A stretch of 64,000 nucleotides of DNA from Pseudomonas oligotrophica. Lineage in GTDB: Bacteria; Pseudomonadota; Gammaproteobacteria; Pseudomonadales; Pseudomonadaceae. The stretch's first letter is position 1. Every line of letters begins with the position of its first letter. Shown here piece after piece: positions 54,368 to 61,895 of this stretch. Where the stretch lies: the NCBI RefSeq assembly GCF_021726475.1, contig NZ_JAKJRU010000005.1:248001-312000 (forward strand), written 5' to 3'. The notes under the pieces are model-generated. The model did no database searches, was not told where the DNA came from, and saw only the letters and a list, made by a program, of their open reading frames with translations. Made by a program: the position numbers and the translations under genes.

Positions 54368-55305
54368 TGCCCGACTCCCTGCTCCGTCAGCTCGCGGCGG
54401 CCGCGCCGCTGCAGCCGCTCTCGTTCGACTGGCTGGCCGGCACTGGCGTCGAGCTTGCCGCGTGGCGCCTGGACCTGATCGACCCGCAGCTGTCCGGCAA
54501 CAAGTGGTTCAAGCTGGTCCACCATCTCGAAACCGCGCGCAGCGCCGGGGCGCTCGGCCTGCTCAGCCTGGGCGGCCCACATTCCAACCACCTGCATGCG
54601 CTGGCCGCCGCCGGGCGCCGGTTCGGCCTGCGCACGGTCGGCCTGCTGCGCGGCGAGCCGCAGGACACCCCGACCGTGCGCGACTTGCTCGAGCAGGGCA
54701 TGACCCTGCACTGGCTGGGCTACGGCGGCTATCGCGCCCGCCATCAAGCCGGCTTCTGGGCGCCCTGGCAGGCACGCTATCCGGATCACCTGTGCATTCC
54801 CGAGGGCGGCGGCGGACTGCCCGGCGCGCTCGGCTGCGCGATGCTGGCGCGCACGCTTGGCGCGCGCGTCGGCGAGCTGGGCTGGGACGACTACCACGGT
54901 TGCTGGCTGGCCGTCGGCAGCGGCACGACCCTGGCCGGGCTGGTGATCGGCGAGGCGGGTCGACACCCGGTCTACGGTGCGCTGGCCGGCCCCGGCGAGC
55001 ACGGCGTGGCATGCGAGGTCGCACGACTGCTGGAGGAGGCCGGGCAGGCGGATGCCGGTTACCGGCTGGTCGAGGCGTGTCGCCAGGGCTTCGGGCGCTT
55101 CGACGCGCAGCTGGCCGGCTTCATGCGCGAGGCAGAACGGCAGGGCGGCGTGCCCCTCGAGCCGGTCTACACGGCCAAGGCGCTGCTGGCGCTGCGTGAA
55201 TGGATCGCCGCCGGGCGCTTCGCCGCGGGCAGCCGGCTGGTGTTCCTGCATACCGGCGGCCTGCAGGGGCTGCGTGCCGCCGCCGGCGCACTCGCGGCGT
55301 TCTAG
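54367..55305 (+). CDS. PLP-dependent ACC deaminase / D-cysteine desulfhydrase family enzyme
   Basis: 312 residues, fold-type II PLP enzyme. The PLP lysine is in SGNKWFKLVHHL (about residue 48), with SLGGPHSNHLHALA as the substrate loop and AVGSGTTLAGLVIG as the phosphate cup. The family includes 1-aminocyclopropane-1-carboxylate deaminase and D-cysteine desulfhydrase; I cannot separate these from sequence alone. Coupled to the coiled-coil gene and directly convergent with chrA. Confidence 0.88.
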   Translation: MPDSLLRQLAAAAPLQPLSFDWLAGTGVELAAWRLDLIDPQLSGNKWFKLVHHLETARSAGALGLLSLGGPHSNHLHALAAAGRRFGLRTVGLLRGEPQDTPTVRDLLEQGMTLHWLGYGGYRARHQAGFWAPWQARYPDHLCIPEGGGGLPGALGCAMLARTLGARVGELGWDDYHGCWLAVGSGTTLAGLVIGEAGRHPVYGALAGPGEHGVACEVARLLEEAGQADAGYRLVEACRQGFGRFDAQLAGFMREAERQGGVPLEPVYTAKALLALREWIAAGRFAAGSRLVFLHTGGLQGLRAAAGALAAF

Positions 55306-56514
55306 CTAGCTGCCGAGGGGTACCAGCAGCGCGCCGAAGCCGGCCCCGGCCAGGACCACCAGCCACGGCGGCAGTCGCCAGCGCATCAGCGCCAGCAGCG
55401 CGACGCCCGCGGCGAGCAGGTCCAGCGGGCCACCGACGGCGCTCTTGAATACCGGGTCGTAGAGCGCGGCCAGCAGCAGGCCGACCACGCTGCAGTTGAC
55501 CCCGGCCAGGGCGCCGCTCGCCGAACGATTGCTGCGCAGCCGGGCCCAGAACGGCAGTGCCGCGTAGACCAGCAGGAACGACGGCAGGAAGATCGCGACC
55601 AGGGCGACGGCGGCGCCGCGCCAGCCGCTGGGTTCGATATCCAGCGAGGCGCCAAGGAACGCGGCGAAGGTGAACAGCGGGCCGGGCACCGCCTGGGCGG
55701 CGCCGTAGCCGGCCAGGAAGCGGTCGGCATCGAGCCAGCCGCTGCCCACCACCTCGGCCTCGAGCAGCGGCAGCACCACGTGGCCGCCGCCGAACACCAG
55801 CGCGCCGGCCCGGTAGAAACCGTCGACCACGCGCAGCACGTCTGTCTCGGAACCCGCGGCCAGCAATGGCAGGACGATCAGCAGGCCGGCGAACAGGGCC
55901 AGGCAGGCGAGCGCGGTGCCCGTGCCGATATGGCCTGGCAGCGGTGCCGGCGCGGTGACGCTGCCCGGGCGAAACAGCAGCAAGCCGAGCACGGCGCCGG
56001 CGGCGATCACCAGCACCTGATTCCAGACACCGGGCAGTAGCAGGATCAGCGCGGCGCTGGCCAGGGCGATGGCGAGCCTCGGCAGGCTGGTGCACAGGCT
56101 GCGGCCCATGCCCCAGACGGCCTGGGCAACCACCGCGAGGGCGATCACCTTCATGCCGTGCACCAGGCCTTGGGGCAGGGCGCCAGGCCAGGCGGCGAGA
56201 CCGATCGCCAGCAGCGCCAGCAGCAAAGCCGAGGGCAGGGTGAAGCCCAGCCAGGCGGCCAGCGAGCCGCGATAGCCACCGCGCAACAGGCCGATGGCCA
56301 GGCCGACCTGGCTGCTGGCCGGGCCGGGAAGGAACTGGCACAACGCGACGAGATCGGCGTAGGCGCGCTCGTCGAGCCAGCCCCGGCGCTCGACGAACTC
56401 CTGGCGGAAGAAGCCGAGGTGGGCGATCGGTCCGCCGAACGAGGTCAGGCCCAGGCGCAGGAAGATCAGGAAGACTGCCCAAGGAGTGGCTGCTGGCGCG
56501 AGCCGCGTCGACAT
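55306..56514 (-). CDS. chrA: Chromate transporter family protein (two-domain ChrA)
   Basis: 402 residues with two CHR halves. The first carries FLRLGLTSFGGPIAHLGFFR and CQFLPGPASSQVGLAIG, the second FYRAGALVFGGGHVVLPLLE and AQAVPGPLFTFAAFLGA. About 10-12 membrane helices. Long-chain members export chromate; chromate as the substrate here is inferred from the family. The stop abuts the convergent gene with no gap. Confidence 0.93.
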   Translation of the reverse strand: MSTRLAPAATPWAVFLIFLRLGLTSFGGPIAHLGFFRQEFVERRGWLDERAYADLVALCQFLPGPASSQVGLAIGLLRGGYRGSLAAWLGFTLPSALLLALLAIGLAAWPGALPQGLVHGMKVIALAVVAQAVWGMGRSLCTSLPRLAIALASAALILLLPGVWNQVLVIAAGAVLGLLLFRPGSVTAPAPLPGHIGTGTALACLALFAGLLIVLPLLAAGSETDVLRVVDGFYRAGALVFGGGHVVLPLLEAEVVGSGWLDADRFLAGYGAAQAVPGPLFTFAAFLGASLDIEPSGWRGAAVALVAIFLPSFLLVYAALPFWARLRSNRSASGALAGVNCSVVGLLLAALYDPVFKSAVGGPLDLLAAGVALLALMRWRLPPWLVVLAGAGFGALLVPLGS

Positions 56515-56588
56515 TTCGCTGCACCTCGGGATGGGAAAAGGACGGGGCAGGTTAGTCCGTGTCGATGACAGGATAAAGACGCTGCCCT

Positions 56589-57515
56589 TCAGCCGGGCCA
56601 GCCATCGGCGACGAGAAACAGCCGCTCCTGCTCGACCCAGGCGTCGCCGGCCGCCGGGGCCAGCCGCACCATCAGCTGCGCCGGGCTGTCATGCTCGCGC
56701 TCGGCCAGCCAGGCGTCGAGGCGTTGCGCTCTCCACAGCTGGTCGCCGGCCAGTCGTGCCGAGGCGAGCCAGCTGGCCCGCGGCAGCGGTTGCCAGAGGG
56801 CATCCGGTGCGCTGGCCTGCAGCGCCGCCCAGGCCTGCCGCGGCAGCCAGCGGCCGGTTGGATGCGCCGGGTTGGCCCCGGCCGGGCCGCTGCAGCCCGC
56901 CGGCCACGGGTGGAACAGGTAGCCACCGAGCCAGTAGCGGCTCTGCACCGGTTCGGCGGTGATTTCCGCCAGCAGCTCGCGCGCATCCGCCGCGCCGCCC
57001 AGCGGTAACTGGTGCGCATGCAGATGCTCGAGCTTGAGATCCAGGCGGTCGCGGCTGTCGGGGCCGAGCCAGCGCTGGTGGGCGCGGCTGTCGCCCGCCA
57101 GGCCGAGATAGAACTTCACCGCCAGTTCCAGGTGAAAGACACCCTCGGCATCGCGCAGCAGCAGGTCGAGCTCGCCCAGGGTGTGCCCGGCGCGACGCAC
57201 CGGCAGGTTGGCCGCCAGCAGCTCGACGTCCGGCGCATGGTGCAGGGCGAACTGCCAGAGCCGCTCGTAGTAGAGGCCCAGGCGGCGAATGCTGTGCCGC
57301 GCGAGCCAGTCCTCGAGCGCGGCCGGCTGGGCGTCGAGCTGGCGCAGCCAGTCGGCCAGCAAGGCCGGCGTCGCCATCCAGCAACTGGCCGTCAGCGGAT
57401 GACGCTGCGCCAAAGCCTCGCCCAGCAGCGGCTGGGATAGCAGGGCCCAGGCCAGATCGCGAACCTGTGGGTGGGTCAGCTCGGCATGGATTTCGTCGAG
57501 GCAGAGGGACGTCAT
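56589..57515 (-). CDS. DUF1853 family protein
   Basis: 308 residues. LGLYYERLWQFAL, HTLGELDLLLRD and VFHLELAVKFYLGL are typical for DUF1853, whose acidic and lysine residues resemble a PD-(D/E)xK nuclease-like core (E-x-D...E-x-A-x-K). Function is not established. Divergent from nadK across 185 bases. Confidence 0.88.
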   Translation of the reverse strand: MTSLCLDEIHAELTHPQVRDLAWALLSQPLLGEALAQRHPLTASCWMATPALLADWLRQLDAQPAALEDWLARHSIRRLGLYYERLWQFALHHAPDVELLAANLPVRRAGHTLGELDLLLRDAEGVFHLELAVKFYLGLAGDSRAHQRWLGPDSRDRLDLKLEHLHAHQLPLGGAADARELLAEITAEPVQSRYWLGGYLFHPWPAGCSGPAGANPAHPTGRWLPRQAWAALQASAPDALWQPLPRASWLASARLAGDQLWRAQRLDAWLAEREHDSPAQLMVRLAPAAGDAWVEQERLFLVADGWPG

Positions 57516-57700
57516 GCCAGCAGCATAGCTGCCCCGGGTGTTTGCTGCCGCTCCGGCGTTTCCCCATAATCCCGGGAACCTTGCGGAAATCTGCCGCGCC
57601 TGGCGCGTCTAACTTCGCAGCTACCAGCGAGCATCGCCCGGCCCGGCGATCTGCGCATCGACAAGGCCCTGGCCCACCGCCACGCATACAGGGAACCGCA

Positions 57701-58588
57701 ATGGAGCAATTCCGCAACATCGGCATCATCGGCCGCCTGGGCAGCTCCCAGGTCCTGGACACCATCCGCCGGCTGAAGCGGTTCCTGGTCGAGCGCCACC
57801 TGCACGTCATCCTCGAGGAAAACATCGCCGAAGTGCTGCCCGGCCACGGCATGCAGACGTCCTCGCGCCAGCGCCTGGGCGAGGCCTGCGACCTGGTCAT
57901 CGTGGTCGGCGGCGATGGCAGCCTGCTCGGCGCGGCCCGCGCCATGGCCAAGCACCGGGTGCCGGTGCTGGGGATCAACCGCGGCAGCCTGGGCTTTCTC
58001 ACCGACATCCGCCCGGACGAGCTGGAAGAGAAGGTCAGCGAAGTGCTCAACGGCCAGTACACGCTGGAGAACCGCTTCCTGCTCGAGGCCCACGCGCGGC
58101 GCAACGAGGAGCCGATCGGCGCCGGCGACGCGCTGAACGACGTGGTGCTGCACCCGGGCAAGTCGACGCGGATGATCGAGTTCGAGCTGTACATCGACGG
58201 CCAGTTCGTCTGTTCGCAGAAGGCCGACGGCCTGATCGTCGCCACCCCGACCGGCTCGACTGCCTATGCGCTGTCGGCCGGCGGCCCGATCATGCATCCG
58301 CGCCTGGACGCCATCGTCATCGTGCCGATGTACCCGCACACGCTGTCGAGCCGGCCGATCGTGGTCGACGGCAACAGCGAGCTGAAGATCGTGGTGTCGC
58401 CGAACATGCAGATCTACCCGCAGGTCTCCTGCGACGGGCAGAACCACTTCACCTGTGCGCCGGGCGACATCGTCACGGTGCGCAAGAAGCCGCACAAGCT
58501 GCACCTGATCCACCCGCTGGATCACAACTACTACGAGGTCTGCCGCACCAAGCTCGGCTGGGGCAGTCGCCTCGGCAGCGGGGATTGA
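57701..58588 (+). CDS. nadK: NAD kinase
   Basis: 295 residues. GGDGSLLGAARAM is the family glycine-rich catalytic loop with its aspartate, ALNDVVLHPG the conserved NE/D-type motif (here ND), and KADGLIVATPTGSTAYALSAGGP the second substrate loop. It phosphorylates NAD to NADP. Start ATG 57701 with AGGGAA upstream gives the normal length. A metallophosphatase gene follows 18 bases later. Confidence 0.96.
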   Translation: MEQFRNIGIIGRLGSSQVLDTIRRLKRFLVERHLHVILEENIAEVLPGHGMQTSSRQRLGEACDLVIVVGGDGSLLGAARAMAKHRVPVLGINRGSLGFLTDIRPDELEEKVSEVLNGQYTLENRFLLEAHARRNEEPIGAGDALNDVVLHPGKSTRMIEFELYIDGQFVCSQKADGLIVATPTGSTAYALSAGGPIMHPRLDAIVIVPMYPHTLSSRPIVVDGNSELKIVVSPNMQIYPQVSCDGQNHFTCAPGDIVTVRKKPHKLHLIHPLDHNYYEVCRTKLGWGSRLGSGD

Positions 58589-58606
58589 TCGCCATGGGCC
58601 GCCATC

Positions 58607-59566
58607 ATGCGCATTGACCCCGAGCGAAGTTACGACCTGATCGGCGACGTGCATGGCTGCGCCCATGCCTTGGCGCGCCTGCTCGAAGGGCTCGGCTACC
58701 AGCGCCAGGGCGGTGTCTGGCGGCATCGCCGGCGGCAGGCGATCTTCCTTGGCGACATCATCGACCGCGGCCCGCACATCCGCGAGGCGCTGCACCTGGT
58801 GCGCGAGATGGTCGAGCAGGGGCAGGCGCTGTGCATCATGGGCAACCACGAGTTCAGCGCGCTGGGCTGGTACATGCCCGCGCCGCCGGGCAGCGGCCGG
58901 CAGTTCGTGCGCGAGCATTCGCCGCGCTACGCCATGCTGCTGGGCGAGACGTTCCGCCAGTTCGAGCACCGCCAGGAAGAATGGCGCGATTTCCGCGAAT
59001 GGTTCTACCAGCTGCCGCTGTTCCTCGAGAACGAGCGTTGCCGGGTGGTACATGCCTGCTGGGACGGCGAGGTCATCGACCAGCTGCGCCCGCGGCTGAC
59101 GCAGGGGCGCATCGACCCCGAGCTGCTGCGCGAGGCGGGGCTGGAGAACGGCTTCGTCGGCAAGGCCATCGACCGCCTGCTGCGCGGCACCAGCATGCCG
59201 TTGCCCGACGGCCTGACGCTGACCAGCGAGGAAGGCTTCGTGCGCAGCTTCTTCCGCACCAAGTTCTGGGAAGAGAACCCGCGCACCTACGCCGACGTGG
59301 TGTTCCAGCCCGACCCGCTGCCCGCCGAGGCCTCGCGCCGGCTGCTCAGCGAGCAGCAGAAGAGCCGCCTGTTTCTCTACGGCCCGGACGAACCGCTGCT
59401 GTTCATCGGCCATTACTGGATGCGCGGCCGGCCCGGCGCGCTTCGCCACAACCTGGCCTGCCTGGACTACAGCGCGGTGAAGAACGGCAAGCTGGTGGCC
59501 TACCGGCTGGACCGCGAGGAGCGGCTCGACCCGGCGAAATTCGCCTGGGTGGATGTGGAACGCTAG
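58607..59566 (+). CDS. Calcineurin-like metallophosphoesterase
   Basis: 319 residues with the serial metal-binding motifs of the PPP type: DLIGDVHGC near residue 12, GDIIDRGPH near 48 and MGNHEFSALGW near 80, then VHACWDGEV and IGHYWMRG. Could be a protein or dinucleotide phosphatase; the gene follows nadK directly as in other Pseudomonas. Overlap potential with the rhomboid gene start region. Confidence 0.9.
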   Translation: MRIDPERSYDLIGDVHGCAHALARLLEGLGYQRQGGVWRHRRRQAIFLGDIIDRGPHIREALHLVREMVEQGQALCIMGNHEFSALGWYMPAPPGSGRQFVREHSPRYAMLLGETFRQFEHRQEEWRDFREWFYQLPLFLENERCRVVHACWDGEVIDQLRPRLTQGRIDPELLREAGLENGFVGKAIDRLLRGTSMPLPDGLTLTSEEGFVRSFFRTKFWEENPRTYADVVFQPDPLPAEASRRLLSEQQKSRLFLYGPDEPLLFIGHYWMRGRPGALRHNLACLDYSAVKNGKLVAYRLDREERLDPAKFAWVDVER

Positions 59567-59576
59567 GAGAAGCCGT

Positions 59577-60428
59577 TTGCCAGTCGAAGCCTTGCGCCTG
59601 CCGTTGTCGCAGGACCTCAGCGGATTCCTCGCCCTGTTGCGTCGCCTCGGCGTGCCCTGCCGCGTCTCCGAGGAGGGCGACCAGCAGGTGCTGCGGGTGC
59701 CGGCCGAACTGGCCGAGCAGGTGCGCGAACTCTACGCCCGCCAGCCGCAGGGCGAGACGGCGCCGGTGCCCGAGCGGCCCGCGGCGCGCGGCGGATTCCT
59801 TCGCGCGCTGCGGGCCAGCCCGCTGACCAGCGCGGTGCTGCTGCTGACGCTGGTCGTCGCGGCGCTGACCCAGCTGGGCGGGAACTTCGCCATCATCCGC
59901 TGGCTGAACTTCGTCGACTTCCGCATCGAGGGCGACTACGCCTACTTCGCCACGCTCGGGCAGACGCTCGACGCCGGCCAGTGGTGGCGCCTGCTGACGC
60001 CCATGCTGGTGCACTTCGGCATCCTCCACCTGGCGATGAACGGCATGTGGTACTGGGAGCTGGGGCGGCGCATCGAGTCGCGCCAGGGCGCCATGATGCT
60101 GCTGGGGCTGACCCTGCTGTTCGGCCTGGTCTCCAACTTCGCCCAGTACCTGTTCGGCGGGCCGGGGATCTTCGGCGGGCTGTCCGGCGTGCTCTACGGG
60201 CTGCTCGGCCATTGCTGGCTGTTCCACAAGCTGGCGCCGACCCCGGCCTACCGCCTGCCGCCCGGCGTGGTGGTGCTGATGCTGGTGTGGCTGCTGGTCT
60301 GCCTGAGCGGGCTGGTCGAGGTGCTCAGCTTCGGCGCCCTGGCGATCGCCAACGCGGCCCACGTCGGCGGGCTGGTCGCCGGCTGCATAAGCGGCATTCT
60401 CGGCGGGTGGCTGGCACGCAGGAGATAG
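59577..60428 (+). CDS. glpG: Rhomboid family intramembrane serine protease
   Basis: 283 residues from TTG 59577, which has AGGAGA six bases upstream; ATG 59553 lies inside the previous gene and has no site. A cytoplasmic N-terminal domain of about 90 residues precedes six membrane helices. The catalytic serine is in GLSGVLYGLLGH and the histidine in NAAHVGGLVAG; HLAMNGMWYWELG is also conserved. It cleaves membrane proteins within the bilayer. Confidence 0.92.
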   Translation: MPVEALRLPLSQDLSGFLALLRRLGVPCRVSEEGDQQVLRVPAELAEQVRELYARQPQGETAPVPERPAARGGFLRALRASPLTSAVLLLTLVVAALTQLGGNFAIIRWLNFVDFRIEGDYAYFATLGQTLDAGQWWRLLTPMLVHFGILHLAMNGMWYWELGRRIESRQGAMMLLGLTLLFGLVSNFAQYLFGGPGIFGGLSGVLYGLLGHCWLFHKLAPTPAYRLPPGVVVLMLVWLLVCLSGLVEVLSFGALAIANAAHVGGLVAGCISGILGGWLARRR

Positions 60429-60521
60429 CCGCCGGCCGGGTGCCTTGCCCGCCGCCGAAGGCTTGAGGCCCGCGGCGGCTTATTCCGCTAGAATGGCCGC
60501 TCGTTTCCCCGGGAGTCGGCC

Positions 60522-60800
60522 ATGTCGTCCTTTATCGAAGCCATCGAAAACATCACCCCTGAAATCTACGAGAACCTCAAGCTGGCCGTCGAACTCGGCA
60601 AATGGGGCGACGGGCGCAAGCTCACCCAGGAGCAGAAGGAAACCTGCCTGGCGGCGATGATCGCCTGGGAGCTGAAGAACCTGCCCGAAGAAGAGCGCAC
60701 CGGCTTCATGGGTGGCCAGGAATGCGGCTCCAAGAGCAAGAAGGCCGAGGCCCCGGTCGACACCAGCCTGTTTGCCCCCGCCTCGGGGACGCGCCACTGA
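60522..60800 (+). CDS. YeaC-like DUF1315 family protein
   Basis: 92 residues, starting MSSFIEAIENITPEIYENLK, with the family segment LAVELGKWGDGRKLTQEQKE and AMIAWELKNLPEEERTGFM. Function unknown. The stop overlaps the next start as TGATG, suggesting coupling with the DUF2797 gene. Confidence 0.92.
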   Translation: MSSFIEAIENITPEIYENLKLAVELGKWGDGRKLTQEQKETCLAAMIAWELKNLPEEERTGFMGGQECGSKSKKAEAPVDTSLFAPASGTRH

Positions 60801-61633
60801 TGCAGGAACTCGGACGCGGCGCCCTCGACAAGATGGCCGTCGAACTGGGCGCCACGGCCCAGTACCACTTTCGCCTGGGCGACAGCCGGGTGCCGGTCAA
60901 TCCGTTGATCGGCAAGCCGGTGCGGCTCGAGTACCTCGGTGCGATCCACTGCACGCACTGCGGACGCAAGACCAACAAGAGCTTCAGCCAGGGCTACTGC
61001 TACCCCTGCTTCAAGAAGCTGCCGCAGTGCGACACCTGCATCGTCAGCCCGGAAAAGTGCCACCACGAACTGGGCACCTGCCGCGATCCTGACTGGGGCA
61101 CGCAGTTCTGCATGACCGACCACGTGGTCTACCTGGCCAACTCGTCGGGCATCAAGGTCGGCATCACCCGCGCGACCCAGCTGCCGACCCGCTGGCTCGA
61201 CCAGGGCGCCAGCCAGGCGCTGCCGATCCTGCGGGTCGCCACGCGGCAGCAGTCCGGGCTGGTCGAGGATCTGCTGCGCAGCCAGGTCGCCGATCGCACC
61301 AACTGGCGCGCGCTGCTCAAGGGCGACGCCGAGCCGCTGGACCTGCCCGGCATGCGCGAGCGCATCTTCGAGGCCTGCGCCGAGGGCCTGGACTACCTGC
61401 AGCAGCGCTTCGGCCTGCAGGCGATCCAGCCGCTGCCGGATGCCGAGGTGGTGGAGATTCGCTACCCGGTCGAGGCCTATCCGACCAAGGTGGTCAGCCT
61501 GGATCTGGACAAGACGCCGGTGGTGGAGGGCACGCTCAGAGGCATCAAGGGTCAATACCTGATCCTCGACACCGGCGTGATCAACATCCGCAAGTTCACC
61601 GCCTACCAGGTGGCCGCCAGCAGCGTGGCGTAG
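60800..61633 (+). CDS. DUF2797 family zinc-ribbon protein
   Basis: 277 residues. The cysteine-rich centre (about residues 52-95: CTHCGRK, CYPCFKK, CDTCIVSPEKCHHE, TCRD) suggests two zinc sites. It is followed by VVYLANSSGIKVGITRATQL, which resembles a GIY-YIG-like start, and RWLDQGAS. The biochemical role is not known. Cotranscribed with the DUF1315 gene. Confidence 0.9.
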   Translation: MQELGRGALDKMAVELGATAQYHFRLGDSRVPVNPLIGKPVRLEYLGAIHCTHCGRKTNKSFSQGYCYPCFKKLPQCDTCIVSPEKCHHELGTCRDPDWGTQFCMTDHVVYLANSSGIKVGITRATQLPTRWLDQGASQALPILRVATRQQSGLVEDLLRSQVADRTNWRALLKGDAEPLDLPGMRERIFEACAEGLDYLQQRFGLQAIQPLPDAEVVEIRYPVEAYPTKVVSLDLDKTPVVEGTLRGIKGQYLILDTGVINIRKFTAYQVAASSVA

Positions 61634-61780
61634 GGTGGAAAACGCGCGAAGCGCTTTTCCACCACGGCCTGACGCCGGCTGCCAGGCCCAGGCCGCTGCC
61701 AGCGCCGGGCCCAAGCCAGGCTCGAGGGTGAGCGGGGTGGAGCAGCCGCGTGGAAAAGGCTTCGCCGTTTCCCACCCTAC
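61631..61780. repeat. Solitary REP-like inverted repeats
   Basis: TAGGGTGGAAAACGCG (61631 onward) and GTTTCCCACCCTAC (ending 61780) flank 120 bases and resemble the second module of the array at 39346-39942. A short direct repeat CGCTTGAAGCT lies further on, near 61854 and 61868. Confidence 0.7.
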
Positions 61781-61895
61781 AAGTCGCCCGCGACAGACGT
61801 TAAGCTCGAGGCATTGCGGCCCGGCCCGAGGGCTGGTGCCATCGCCACTTTCCCGCTTGAAGCTTGCCGCTTGAAGCTCAGCCGACGAGGTTCCC

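Noticed and set aside
60429..60521. Terminator after glpG
   Set aside because: GCCGCCG and CGGCGGC are complementary, but the loop is long and only TT follows.
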